A stretch of 64,000 nt of DNA, taken from positions 361,605 through 425,604 of the forward strand of contig NZ_JAIWYX010000003.1 of the NCBI RefSeq assembly GCF_020251205.1. Direction: 5' to 3'. The notes under the pieces are model-generated. The model searched no databases, was not told where the DNA came from, and saw only the letters and a list, made by a program, of their open reading frames with translations. Numbering within the stretch: the first letter of the stretch is position 1; each line of letters begins with the position of its first letter. This DNA is from Arthrobacter sp. M4 (GTDB lineage: Bacteria > Actinomycetota > Actinomycetes > Actinomycetales > Micrococcaceae). A program made the translations under genes and the position numbers. Positions 27,101 to 34,236 of this stretch are shown here, piece after piece.

Positions 27101-27499
27101 CTTCAGGACTGGGACACCGGCACGGCGCGCGGCCTCCAGCGCGGAAACCTTGTTTCCGGCCAGGGTCAGCACCTCTGCGGGTGGCCCAACGAACGTAATG
27201 CCCGCTTCCTTGGCGGCCTGGGCGAGGTCCGGGTTCTCGGACAGGAATCCGTAACCCGGGTAGATCGCGTCCGCTCCGGCCTCCTTGGCGACGCGGATAA
27301 TCTCATCCACATCCAGGTAGGCACGGACGGGGTGGCCCTCTTCGCCGATCAGGTACGCCTCATCGGCTTTCTGGCGGTGGATCGAGTTGCGGTCCTCATG
27401 AGGGAACACCGCAACGGTCTTAGCGCCCAGCTCGTAGCCGGCGCGGAAGGCCCGGATCGCGATTTCACCGCGGTTGGCCACCAGAATCTTGGAAAACAT
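24107..27499 (-). CDS. pyc: Pyruvate carboxylase
   Basis: Biotin enzyme that carboxylates pyruvate to oxaloacetate to refill the TCA cycle. The 1130-residue single chain has all domains in order: biotin carboxylase (starting KILVANRGEIAIRAFRA, ATP-grasp loop AGGGGRGMR, FIEMNPRIQVEHTVTE), carboxyltransferase (DTTFRDAHQSLLATRVR, metal-binding HLHTHDTAGG) and the C-terminal biotinyl domain EAMKME with Lys1096. The ATG at 27499 follows AGGAGAAGT. It sits alone, with a terminator downstream and a 291-bp divergent region upstream that holds a palindrome. The propionate operon at 48496-52799 feeds pyruvate into the same node. Confidence 0.98.
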   Translation of the reverse strand: MFSKILVANRGEIAIRAFRAGYELGAKTVAVFPHEDRNSIHRQKADEAYLIGEEGHPVRAYLDVDEIIRVAKEAGADAIYPGYGFLSENPDLAQAAKEAGITFVGPPAEVLTLAGNKVSALEAARRAGVPVLKSSAPSKDLDELIAAADGIGFPIFAKAVAGGGGRGMRRVETREALPEALKSAMREADAAFGDPTMFLEQAVLRPRHIEVQILADAEGNVIHLFERDCSLQRRHQKVIEIAPAPQLDDSIRQALYRDAVAFAKALKYVNAGTVEFLVDTAGERAGQHVFIEMNPRIQVEHTVTEEITDVDLVQAQMRIASGETLADLGLSQESISIKGAALQCRITTEDPANGFRPDVGKITGYRSAGGAGVRLDGGTVYSGAEISPHFDSMLVKLTCRGRDYPAAVARARRALAEFRIRGVSTNIPFLQAVLDDKDFVAGNVATSFIDERPELLKARVSADRGTKLLTWLADVTVNKPNGDLKVASDPASKLPKVTGTAPAGSRQRLLELGPEGFAKALRDQNALAVTDTTFRDAHQSLLATRVRTRDLVAAAPPVSTLLPQLLSVEAWGGATYDVALRFLGEDPWDRLAALRKAMPNICIQMLLRGRNTVGYTPYPEEVTEAFINEAAATGIDIFRIFDALNDVNQMAPAIRAVRATGTAVAEVALCYTGDLLDPNETLYTLDYYLDLAQKIVDAGAHILAIKDMAGLLRPAAAAKLVSALRERFDLPVHLHTHDTAGGQLATLLAAVEAGVDAVDVASASLAGTTSQPAASALVAALAHTPRDTGLSLANVSALEPYWEAVRRVYAPFESGLPGPTGRVYQHEIPGGQLSNLRQQAIALGLGERFEAIEDMYTAADRILGRLVKVTPSSKVVGDLALHLVGLNADPADFNENPQNYDIPDSVIGFLSGELGDPPGGWPEPFRSKALQGRSIKVRDAELSAEDSTALTGDSKTRRHTLNRLLFPGPTKDYQKSVETYGNLSVLDTRDYLYGFQRGQEHVFTLEKGVRLIASLEAISEPDEKGMRTVMCTLNGQSRPVVVRDRSVVSNVKTAEKADPGQPGHVAAPFAGAVTVTVKAGDKVNAGDTVATIEAMKMEASITTPVAGTVTRLAISAVEQVQGGDLLIVVE

Positions 27500-27790
27500 A
27501 CTTCTCCTGCATCATTGCGGGTGTATCGGTAGGTGGTCACAGTGTGTAAGACAGCTAGCATCAAACACAAATCTTTGTGGCAACCATCACAGCACAGGGC
27601 GTCATGTCCAGTGTACGTGGCAACATTCAGGGCGCGCCTGCCCGGACATGGGCATAGCAGCCGCGCCGGAACGGGCTTTGAACCCCGACTCACATATGAT
27701 GTTGAGGGGTCTCGGAAGGCACCGCATTCCGGCGGCGGCTGGAATGAAAACCGCATCACGGCAACCGGGCGTTAGGTTTTGGGTTATCAA
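27500..27790. promoter_or_regulatory. Divergent control region of pyc and the ParA-like gene
   Basis: No coding frame is apparent in these 291 bp. A palindrome CACAAATCTTTGTG (27566-27579, 6-bp arms) lies about 70 bp ahead of the pyc start and could be a regulator site. On the plus strand a good -10 match TATGAT occurs at 27695-27700, about 90 bp before the ParA-like start, but I could not find a convincing -35 for it. Confidence 0.4.
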
Positions 27791-28612
27791 GTGCAAGTAG
27801 TCAGCATCAGCAGCCTTAAAGGCGGCGTCGGCAAGACATCCGTAACCACAGGCCTGGCTTCGGCGGCCCTTGCAGCAGGTATTCCGACCCTTGTCGTCGA
27901 TTTGGATCCACATGCCGATGCCACTACCGCCCTAGGAGTACAGCCGGGCGATCACCTCGACATCGGACGCATGCTCCGGTCTCCCCGCCGTGCACGCCTG
28001 GCAGAGAACGTTGTCCCAAGCGGCTGGGTTGAGCGGGTAACCGGCAATGGCCACGGACCTGCAGTCCTCGATGTAGCCGCCGGTTCCGCGTTCACCGGCA
28101 TCTATGACCGCCCGGACCTTGGCAAGCGGGACCTGCGCCGTCTTGCAGGCGTCCTTGCCGGCACAGACCACTATGACCTTGTGCTGGTCGACTGCCCGCC
28201 GTCGTTGAATGGACTCACCCGCATGGCGTGGGGCGCCAGCGACAGCGTGGTGCTAGTTGCCGAGCCCGGCCTGTTCTCCGTGGCAGGAACAGAACGCACT
28301 CTCCGCGCTATCCAGCTCTTCCGCCAGGAATTCGCTCCTAACCTTTCACCCGCCGGCATCGTCGCGAATCGCGTCCGCAGCGGATCAGCCGAACACACAT
28401 TCCGCCTCTCTGAAATGCAGACGATGTTCGGCGAGCTGCTCTTGAGCCCCCACATCCCCGAACAAGCGAACTGGCAACAGATTCAGGGTGCCGCCCACGC
28501 CGTCCACCACTGGCCGGGCGATTCCGCGAAGAATGCTGCCCGATTGTTCGATACCCTCCTGAATAACCTCACGGGGCCGTCAACGGCAATGCGCGAACGG
28601 CGTATTCGCTAG
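27791..28612 (+). CDS. Orphan ParA/MinD-type ATPase
   Basis: A 273-residue P-loop ATPase of the ParA/MinD/Soj group. The deviant Walker A motif is SLKGGVGKTS (signature Lys10, catalytic Lys15), the switch motif DLDPHADAT follows, and VLVDCPPSLNGL is the Walker B region. The GTG at 27791 gives the usual start MQVVSISSLKGGVGK; a TTG four codons earlier is possible. No parB, no scp genes and no parS-like repeat are adjacent, unlike the parA at 43256-44167. The C-terminal third is not typical of chromosomal ParA. A role in positioning some cargo is possible but unproven. It is followed by a strong terminator. Confidence 0.85.
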   Translation: MQVVSISSLKGGVGKTSVTTGLASAALAAGIPTLVVDLDPHADATTALGVQPGDHLDIGRMLRSPRRARLAENVVPSGWVERVTGNGHGPAVLDVAAGSAFTGIYDRPDLGKRDLRRLAGVLAGTDHYDLVLVDCPPSLNGLTRMAWGASDSVVLVAEPGLFSVAGTERTLRAIQLFRQEFAPNLSPAGIVANRVRSGSAEHTFRLSEMQTMFGELLLSPHIPEQANWQQIQGAAHAVHHWPGDSAKNAARLFDTLLNNLTGPSTAMRERRIR

Positions 28613-28623
28613 GCACGCCCATC

Positions 28624-28665
28624 ACGCAGGAAGGCCGCCTCCCATGGGAGGCGGCCTTCCTGCGT
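28624..28665. terminator. Bidirectional terminator between the ParA-like gene and the MerR gene
   Basis: A perfect 20-bp stem (28624-28643 with 28646-28665), GC-rich, lies just after the ParA-like stop and before the end of the convergent MerR gene. T tracts are weak. Confidence 0.85.
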
Positions 28666-28690
28666 GTCTAGGTTATTCAGTACGTCGGGG

Positions 28691-29284
28691 CTATCCAGTA
28701 CGGCGGGCGCGGCGCTTGCTCAGTTCGTCGTCGGGAAAGACCTGTTCGGCGGCGTGCTCGCTGGGAAGCTCCGCGAGGCTGCCTTCCACTTCGCGCCAAA
28801 CCCGTCCAACGGCGATACCGAAAACGCCCTGGCCGCCCTGCACAAGGTCGATGACCTCGTCCGCCGACGTGCATTCATAGACGCTCGCCCCATCGCTCAT
28901 GAGGGTGATCTGGGCCAGGTCCTCTACCCCGCGTTCACGGAGGTGTTCCACTGCCGTGCGGATCTGCTGCAGGGAAACGCCAGTGTCAAGAAGGCGCTTC
29001 ACGACCTTCAGGACCAGGATGTCGCGGAAGCTGTACAGGCGCTGGGAGCCTGAACCTGCGGCGCCCCGGACTGCGGGCTCAACCAGCCCTGTGCGGGCCC
29101 AGTAATCCAATTGGCGGTACGTGATGCCTGCCGCTTTGCATGCCGTGGGACCGCGATACCCGGCATCTTCATCCAAAACGGGGAGGTCCTCCGTAAAGAG
29201 AAGGCCCTGGGCACCGCTTGCGGGCATTGCAACGCCTGCTGTCGAGGCCTGCTTTAGCTCGCCTGCTTCGCCTTTCGGACTCAC
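28691..29284 (-). CDS. MerR-family regulator, Rv1830-like
   Basis: A 197-residue regulator with a MerR helix-turn-helix at about 42-100 (GPTACKAAGITYRQLDYWARTGLV, then RLYSFRDILVLKVVKRLLDTGVSLQQIR). A C-terminal region ends in a basic tail KRRARRTG. Gene order Rv1830-Rv1829-Rv1828-garA-gcvH is conserved with M. tuberculosis, which identifies it as the Rv1830 homologue, a regulator linked there to growth and division control. The GTG at 29284 is preceded by AAGGAGGG; the longer open frame has no support. It has its own promoter and two inverted repeats in the leader, which suggest autoregulation. Confidence 0.9.
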   Translation of the reverse strand: MSPKGEAGELKQASTAGVAMPASGAQGLLFTEDLPVLDEDAGYRGPTACKAAGITYRQLDYWARTGLVEPAVRGAAGSGSQRLYSFRDILVLKVVKRLLDTGVSLQQIRTAVEHLRERGVEDLAQITLMSDGASVYECTSADEVIDLVQGGQGVFGIAVGRVWREVEGSLAELPSEHAAEQVFPDDELSKRRARRTG

Positions 29285-29303
29285 GTGAACCCTCCTTGTC
29301 AGA

Positions 29304-29320
29304 AGTTCCCCTGGGGAACT
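29304..29320. promoter_or_regulatory. Perfect 17-bp palindrome ahead of the Rv1830-like gene
   Basis: AGTTCCCC-T-GGGGAACT has 8-bp arms and ends about 20 bp before the start codon, overlapping the area just upstream of the ribosome binding site. It may be an operator or an RNA hairpin that limits translation. Confidence 0.5.
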
Positions 29321-29334
29321 GCAGGCACCAGCCC

Positions 29335-29356
29335 ACACGACAAAATCCAGTCGTGT
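29335..29356. promoter_or_regulatory. Second inverted repeat ahead of the Rv1830-like gene
   Basis: ACACGAC (29335-29341) and GTCGTGT (29350-29356) form 7-bp arms around an 8-bp AT-rich spacer, 15 bp from the first palindrome and downstream of the predicted transcription start. Confidence 0.45.
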
Positions 29357-29429
29357 AATTTCAGCGGCGTCCGCACCTTCCAGTGTGACTTGCGCGGCTG
29401 TTGCGTGCAATGGGAACTTGATACCTTCG

Positions 29430-29458
29430 ACGTTAGGCGCGGCAGGCCCCGAGGTCAA
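29430..29458 (-). promoter_or_regulatory. Promoter of the Rv1830-like gene
   Basis: On the minus strand TTGACC (29453-29458) and TAACGT (29430-29435) are separated by exactly 17 bp. Transcription would start near 29423 and give a leader of about 140 nt that contains the two inverted repeats. Confidence 0.65.
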
Positions 29459-29521
29459 AGATGTGCGGACGATTTTCGCGGCGTGTCGAAACATTCAGCC
29501 TGAGGTTTAACCTTTGGGGCT

Positions 29522-30022
29522 TCAGCCTTCGAAGTCTTCGGGCTCCACGTCGTCCAGGAATTCACGGAAGCGGCGCATTTCCCGCTCTTCGTCCACAACG
29601 GGAGGCTCGGCTTCCTCGCTCTCGTCATGCTCGGTGATGCGAACGCCAGCCTCCTCCATCACCGCGTCCGCGCACCAGATCCGGCATTTCGCCCGCAGTG
29701 CCAAGGCAAGCGCATCCGAAGCCCGTGAACTGACTACCGTGCCGTCGTCGAACTGGAGCTGGCCGTAGAAAATGTTGTCCTCAACGGCCACGATGTTGAC
29801 GCTGATAATGGCGTGGCCGAGGGCTTCCACGACGTCTATGAGGAGGTCGTGCGTCATGGGGCGCGGTGGAACAACGCCCTGCTGGGCCAGCGCAATGGCG
29901 CTGGCCTCCGGCGTGCCGATCCAGATGGGCACGTGGCGGTCACCGTGCATTTCCTTGAGGAGAACGAGCGGCTGGTTGGAGGGAAGCTCAATCCGCACTC
30001 CGACGATCTCTACTTCAATCAC
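29522..30022 (-). CDS. DUF151 / bifunctional nuclease family protein
   Basis: A 166-residue protein of the DUF151 family (Rv1829 in M. tuberculosis). It begins with VEIVGVRIELPSNQPLVLLKEMHG and contains the family core VPIWIGTPEASAIALAQQG, then RPMTHDLL and DGTVVSSRASDALALALRAKC. Some members, such as plant BFN1-like and Thermotoga proteins, are described as nucleases; activity in actinobacteria is not established. The tail is very acidic. The GTG start overlaps the ftsR stop (GTGA), so it is translated from the same mRNA. Confidence 0.9.
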   Translation of the reverse strand: MIEVEIVGVRIELPSNQPLVLLKEMHGDRHVPIWIGTPEASAIALAQQGVVPPRPMTHDLLIDVVEALGHAIISVNIVAVEDNIFYGQLQFDDGTVVSSRASDALALALRAKCRIWCADAVMEEAGVRITEHDESEEAEPPVVDEEREMRRFREFLDDVEPEDFEG

Positions 30023-30738
30023 GAGGATTCCATCCGGGAGATACGGTCTTGGACAAGGGCCCGATGCAGGCTAAGGCACAGGTCGCTGATTTCCCGAGCG
30101 GCTTCAGCAGCCCGGGCCTGGGAGGCAGCATCCCGACGGGAAGTCAGGGGTGCCACCGCGCGTTCAACCAGTCCGAATTCCCTGTCGGCCGCCGCCTGGA
30201 ATGGCCGGAGGTGGCGCGGTTCGAGGCCGTGGCCTTCGAGCTGCACACACGCGCGTGCCACTTGGAGGGCGTGCTCATCGAATTGGCCGTTTACGTGGCT
30301 GATGAGGCCAAAGTCAAGCAATGACCGTAGCAAAGGAACGCTGGCACCGGATTCCGTCCGGAGCTGCTCCTCGGTCAACGCCCGCGCCCGCCCCTTGAGC
30401 TCGGCAGCGAGCTCGTCGGAAACAATTCGCGGTGAGACGGTCACGCCGGGCGGCAAGTTATCCGGCCTCTCGCCCCGGTCGATGGCGTCAAGGTAGTCCT
30501 TGATGACCTTGAGAGGCAGGTACTGGTCGCGTTGCAGGGCCAGGACAAAGCGGAGCCGTTCAACGTCGCTGTCCGAGTACTGGCGGTAGCCCGCGGGCGT
30601 GCGCTTGGGGTTGATGAGCCCCTTTTCTTCGAGGAAGCGTATTTTTGACGCAGTCATCGTAGGGAAATCATCGCTCAGCTGCGCGAGGACTTCCCCGATG
30701 TTGAGGACCAGCGGTCCGCGTCGTTCAGGCTGGGCCAT
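30019..30738 (-). CDS. ftsR: MerR-family regulator FtsR (Rv1828-like)
   Basis: A 239-residue transcription factor. The MerR helix-turn-helix occupies about residues 13-80 (LNIGEVLAQLSDDFPTMTASKIRFLEEKG, then GYRQYSDSDVERLRFVLALQRD). A larger C-terminal helical domain than in classic MerR proteins includes a GASVPLLRSLLDFGLI helix. Corynebacterium FtsR is an activator of ftsZ and is encoded beside odhI and gcvH; the same neighbours occur here. The ATG at 30738 gives MAQPERRG; an upstream GTG or TTG adds two to four residues. It sits 23 bp after the FHA gene. Confidence 0.88.
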   Translation of the reverse strand: MAQPERRGPLVLNIGEVLAQLSDDFPTMTASKIRFLEEKGLINPKRTPAGYRQYSDSDVERLRFVLALQRDQYLPLKVIKDYLDAIDRGERPDNLPPGVTVSPRIVSDELAAELKGRARALTEEQLRTESGASVPLLRSLLDFGLISHVNGQFDEHALQVARACVQLEGHGLEPRHLRPFQAAADREFGLVERAVAPLTSRRDAASQARAAEAAREISDLCLSLHRALVQDRISRMESS

Positions 30739-30761
30739 TGCCACAGGCAACTACCCCGATA

Positions 30762-31232
30762 TCAGCCCTGACCCGTGGAGCGGGCGGGGCTCAGGTAGTA
30801 GGTCAACCGGAACTTGCCGATCTGCACTTCATTGCCGCTCTTGAGCTGCACGCTGTCCACCCGGTCCTGATTGACATATGTGCCGTTGAGGCTTCCGGTG
30901 TCCACTATCTCGAAACCGGCACGGGTGCGGCGGAACTCCACGTGCTTGCGGGAAACGGTGACGTCGTCCAGGAAAATGTCAGCATCAGGGTGCCGGCCGG
31001 CCGTGGTGGTGTCCGAGTCGAGCAGGAACCGTGCGCCGGCGTTGGGGCCGCTGTGCGCGATCAGCAAGGCAGATCCCGGTGGCAGTGCCTCAACGGCAGC
31101 GCGCTCCTCCGGCGCCAACTTCGGGGGAATGCTGGGTTCGTCGCGGATCGGCGTGAGATGGATCGAGGTTGTCTCCGACGCCGGCTGTTCAACCGCGCCC
31201 TGCCCGCCGGCTTGGTTCAATTCGCCACCCAT
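30762..31232 (-). CDS. garA: FHA-domain metabolic regulator GarA/OdhI
   Basis: A 156-residue switch protein. The N-terminus carries the phospho-acceptor motif S19-E20-T21-T22-S23, matching the ETTS motif of GarA (Thr21/Thr22) and OdhI. The C-terminal FHA domain has the phosphothreonine-binding residues in AGRHPDADIFLDDVTVSRKHVE: Arg80, Ser94, Arg95 and His97. In the known system, unphosphorylated GarA inhibits 2-oxoglutarate dehydrogenase and modulates glutamate enzymes; phosphorylation by PknG or PknB makes the FHA domain bind its own N-terminus and switches it off. The ATG at 31232 follows GAGGAGG; longer upstream frames are unsupported. No pknG is in the window. Confidence 0.95.
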   Translation of the reverse strand: MGGELNQAGGQGAVEQPASETTSIHLTPIRDEPSIPPKLAPEERAAVEALPPGSALLIAHSGPNAGARFLLDSDTTTAGRHPDADIFLDDVTVSRKHVEFRRTRAGFEIVDTGSLNGTYVNQDRVDSVQLKSGNEVQIGKFRLTYYLSPARSTGQG

Positions 31233-31369
31233 GGAATCCTCCTCATCCCCCGCGGCTGTCCCCTGCCGCGGTTCCACTACGCCCGGATCGCCCGGGCCGC
31301 ACACCTGTTCCTGGCCCGCCGATCCCGTCCTCGTTAAAAGGAAGTCAGGCCCGGCGGGCCGGTTATGTT

Positions 31370-31756
31370 TTAGCCTACCTGCTGTTCGTACTCGGATGCA
31401 CTGAGCAGGGATTCAATGGCGTCGGCCTCTGCCAACCGGACCTCGATGAGCCATCCGTCACCGTACGGGTCAGAGTTGATGAGGGACGGGTCCGTGTCCA
31501 ACGCCTCGTTGCGGGCCACAACTTCGCCGCTGACGGGAGCGTAAATGTCGCTGACGCTCTTGGTGGACTCGACCTCGCCAACCACGTCGTTGCCCTTGAT
31601 GGTGGTTCCGACTTCAGGCATCTGCGCGTACACGACGTCGCCGAGGGCGTCCTGGGCAAAGTCGGTGATGCCCACCCGGACCACACCGTCGGAGTTTGGG
31701 GCTGTCACCCATTCGTGCTCGGCAGTGTAGGACAGGTCTTCGGGAATGTTGCTCAT
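31370..31756 (-). CDS. gcvH: Glycine cleavage system H protein
   Basis: Lipoyl carrier that shuttles the aminomethyl group between the P, T and L proteins of glycine cleavage. The 128 residues contain EHEWV at the N-terminus and the lipoylation site VESTKSVSD with Lys66. The ATG at 31756 is preceded by AAAGGCGAACG; an 11-residue longer version is less likely. A -10 match TATACT (31821-31826, minus strand) lies about 65 bp upstream. No gcvP or gcvT is adjacent, and I see no glycine riboswitch. Position beside garA is as in M. tuberculosis (Rv1826-Rv1827). Confidence 0.96.
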   Translation of the reverse strand: MSNIPEDLSYTAEHEWVTAPNSDGVVRVGITDFAQDALGDVVYAQMPEVGTTIKGNDVVGEVESTKSVSDIYAPVSGEVVARNEALDTDPSLINSDPYGDGWLIEVRLAEADAIESLLSASEYEQQVG

Positions 31757-31929
31757 CGTTCGCCTTTCAACGGTACGGTCCGGGACCACTCGGCGGCCCG
31801 GTCATCCGGCCACCGCTGAAAGTATAGGCATACTCACCCATCGCCACACGGTGTCTGGAATGATGGGGCCTATGTACGGCCGGAAGGGCGCCGAGCCTCG
31901 GCCGCTGAAGCAGCCGAAGGAGTCCGGCC

Positions 31930-32829
31930 ATGCCTGAAATGCCTGAAGTTTCCGCTCTCGCCTCCTTCCTGGCCGAGCGTCTGGCAGGTGCGGAGGTCAC
32001 CAAACTGCAGTTCGGCGGATTCTTCGTCTTGAAAACCGCTGACCCTCCCTACACTTCGTTGATTGGACGTGTGGTGGAATCCGTGTGGCGCCGGGGAAAG
32101 TTCATCATCATCACCACGGCCCCTGGTACGGCTGGGCAAGCGGACGGCAACGAGCGAATCCATTTACTGTTCCATCTGGCCAAGGGTGGCTGGGTGCAAT
32201 TCCACGACACGCTCCCCCAAACCAAGCTCAAGGCCAGCAAAGTATTCATAGAGGCAAGATTTGGTTTCAGAAAGGACAACGGCGAATTCGGATTCGACAT
32301 CACGGAAATGGGATCCTTCAAGCGGGTGGCAGTTTATGTGGTCCGTGAACTTTCAGAAGTCGCCGCGGTTGCGTCCCTGGGGCCAGAGCCCCTCGAGGAA
32401 GAATTCGACATCACGGCTTTCCGCCAACTCCTGGGCCGTCGGCAACAAATCAAGGGGCTTTTGCGCGACCAGAAAATCATCGCGGGCATAGGAAATGCGT
32501 ATAGCGATGAAATCCTGCACAAAGCCAAGCTTTCGCCTTACGCCTTGGCCGCCACCCTTACGCCGGACGAGGTGAACACGCTGTTTGCCTCCATGAAGGG
32601 AATACTGCAAGACGCCATGGACGAGGCCGCCGGGAAACCACCCTCGGAGCTGAAGGACTCCAAGCGGGCTTCAATGCGGGTTCACGGGCGGACGGGACAG
32701 GCCTGCCCGGTCTGCGGTGACACTGTCCTTGAAGTGTCCTTCTCCGAGAGCTCGATGCAGTACTGTCCCACTTGCCAAACCGGTGGGAAGCCCCTGGCTG
32801 ACAGGCGGACGTCCAAGTTCCTGAAATAG
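31930..32829 (+). CDS. Fpg/Nei-family DNA glycosylase, zinc-finger Arg missing
   Basis: Base-excision repair glycosylase/AP lyase family, 299 residues. It begins MPEMPEV with the catalytic N-terminal Pro and Glu, has the beta-hairpin Lys57 in RRGKFII, and a helix-two-turn-helix QQIKGLLRDQKIIAGIGNAY. The zinc finger has four Cys (CPVCGDT, CPTCQ). In canonical Fpg and Nei the finger carries an Arg just before the second Cys pair that contacts the lesion phosphate; here that stretch reads FSESSMQYCP with no Arg. A C-terminal extension GGKPLADRRTSKFLK follows the finger, as in one actinobacterial subfamily. Activity or specificity may therefore be altered. The ATG follows AAGGAGTCC. Confidence 0.9.
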   Translation: MPEMPEVSALASFLAERLAGAEVTKLQFGGFFVLKTADPPYTSLIGRVVESVWRRGKFIIITTAPGTAGQADGNERIHLLFHLAKGGWVQFHDTLPQTKLKASKVFIEARFGFRKDNGEFGFDITEMGSFKRVAVYVVRELSEVAAVASLGPEPLEEEFDITAFRQLLGRRQQIKGLLRDQKIIAGIGNAYSDEILHKAKLSPYALAATLTPDEVNTLFASMKGILQDAMDEAAGKPPSELKDSKRASMRVHGRTGQACPVCGDTVLEVSFSESSMQYCPTCQTGGKPLADRRTSKFLK

Positions 32830-32857
32830 TTCCTTCCGGCCAGAAAGCAACGACGCC

Positions 32858-32893
32858 GACCCACACCATCCGCCCGACCCGCACCATCCGCCC
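32858..32893. repeat. 18-bp tandem duplication
   Basis: Two adjacent 18-bp units, GACCCACACCATCCGCCC and GACCCGCACCATCCGCCC, differ at one base. They lie in the short space between the convergent glycosylase and MFS genes. Probably replication slippage. Confidence 0.7.
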
Positions 32894-32908
32894 ATCCCGC
32901 GCCGACTG

Positions 32909-34174
32909 CTAGCCGGCTGCGGCGTCCACAGCCCGGCGGTCGCCGTCGGACACTGAAGCGGCGGCTGAACGTTCGGCGCCCTGCCGCCCTTCGGCGTCGT
33001 AGTTCACTTCGCGGGGCTCCGTCTTCGCGGCCATCCGCGCGGCGGCCCGCGCCGCGGCCATAACTGCCACGGCTGCTGCGGTGATGGCTGCGCCCGCCCA
33101 GATCGGCGATGTGTAGCCCAAACCGGCACTGATGGTGGCACCCCCGATCCAGGCACCCAGCGCGTTGCCCAGGTTGAAGGCACCGATGTTTGCGCCTGAG
33201 GCCAGGGTCGGCGCAGAAGCTGCGTACTTCATGACGCGCATCTGCAGTCCGGGGACCGTCGCGAAGCCAAACCCACCCATAAGGATCAGGGAAGCGACAG
33301 TAGCCACGGCGTTGTCCGCGGTCATGGCGAAGAACACAAGTACAACGGCGAGCGCGGCCAGGATGGCCAGCAGGGAGGCGTCGAGGGAGCGGTCTGCGGC
33401 GCGGCCGCCAACCGCATTACCGATGAAGAGCCCGGCGCCGAACAACACCAACAGCCACGGGACCGTACTGGAGGCAAAACCGGCAACTTCGGTCAGAGTG
33501 AAGGCGATGTAGGTGAAGGCGCCGAACATTCCGCCAAATCCGAGGATAGTTACAACGATTGAAAGCCACACCTGGCCTGAGCGGAAGGCGGCGAATTCGC
33601 GACGCAAACTGGCACCTGGCTCGGCCGGCGAAGACGGGATAAGGATCGCGATGCCGGCGAGGGCCGCAACTCCAATAGCTGTGATGGCCCAGAAGGTGGA
33701 CCGCCAGCCGAGGCTCTGGCCCAGGAAAGTACCGAACGGGACGCCCAGGACATTGGCTGCGGTAAGGCCGGTGAACATGATCGCGATTGCGCCGGCCTTC
33801 TTGTGCGCGGGCACCATGGAGGACGCGACGACGGAACCGATGCCGAAGAACGCACCGTGGCAGAGTGCTGCGATGATGCGGCCCGCAAGCATGGCTAGGT
33901 AGCCGTCGGCAATCGCGGAGAGGAAGTTGCCTGCGATGAACAGCACCAGCAGGGCCAGGAGAACAACTTTACGGGGCAGGCGCGTTACCGCCGCGGTGAC
34001 AAGGACGGCTCCGACCACAACGCTCAGTGCATAGCCAGAGATGAGCCAGCCAGCGGTCGCTTCAGAGACGGCAAAATCCGAAGCAATTTCGGGAAGGAGT
34101 CCCATAATGACGAATTCGGTCAGTCCGATGCCGAAGCCGCCTAGGGCAAGGGCAATCAACCCAGCGGGCATGGT
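32909..34174 (-). CDS. Major facilitator superfamily drug efflux transporter (DHA1 type)
   Basis: A 421-residue, 12-span transporter starting MPAGLIALALGGFGIGLTEF, typical of the AraJ/sugar efflux branch of the DHA1 family (LTEFVIMGLLPEIA). A cytoplasmic central loop and a polar Ala/Arg-rich C-terminal tail are visible. The ATG at 34174 is preceded by GAGGAGCACACC; a longer frame upstream runs through the operator region and is rejected. It is divergent from a marR gene with repeat-type operators between them, so it is probably an efflux pump induced by the ligand of that regulator. The substrate is unknown. Confidence 0.9.
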   Translation of the reverse strand, partial: TMPAGLIALALGGFGIGLTEFVIMGLLPEIASDFAVSEATAGWLISGYALSVVVGAVLVTAAVTRLPRKVVLLALLVLFIAGNFLSAIADGYLAMLAGRIIAALCHGAFFGIGSVVASSMVPAHKKAGAIAIMFTGLTAANVLGVPFGTFLGQSLGWRSTFWAITAIGVAALAGIAILIPSSPAEPGASLRREFAAFRSGQVWLSIVVTILGFGGMFGAFTYIAFTLTEVAGFASSTVPWLLVLFGAGLFIGNAVGGRAADRSLDASLLAILAALAVVLVFFAMTADNAVATVASLILMGGFGFATVPGLQMRVMKYAASAPTLASGANIGAFNLGNALGAWIGGATISAGLGYTSPIWAGAAITAAAVAVMAAARAAARMAAKTEPREVNYDAEGRQGAERSAAASVSDGDRRAVDAAAG

Positions 34175-34236
34175 GTGCTCCTCAGTGAAGGGAAATCGGC
34201 CCCGAGTGGATGGGCGTCGCTGGGAACCGTAGAATA

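Noticed and set aside
24497..27532. Two long plus-strand frames opposite pyc
   Set aside because: pyc is complete on the minus strand with all three domains; the plus frames contain no motifs.
31757..31929. Glycine riboswitch upstream of gcvH
   Set aside because: Only about 60 nt lie between the likely transcription start and the ATG, too short for a glycine aptamer.
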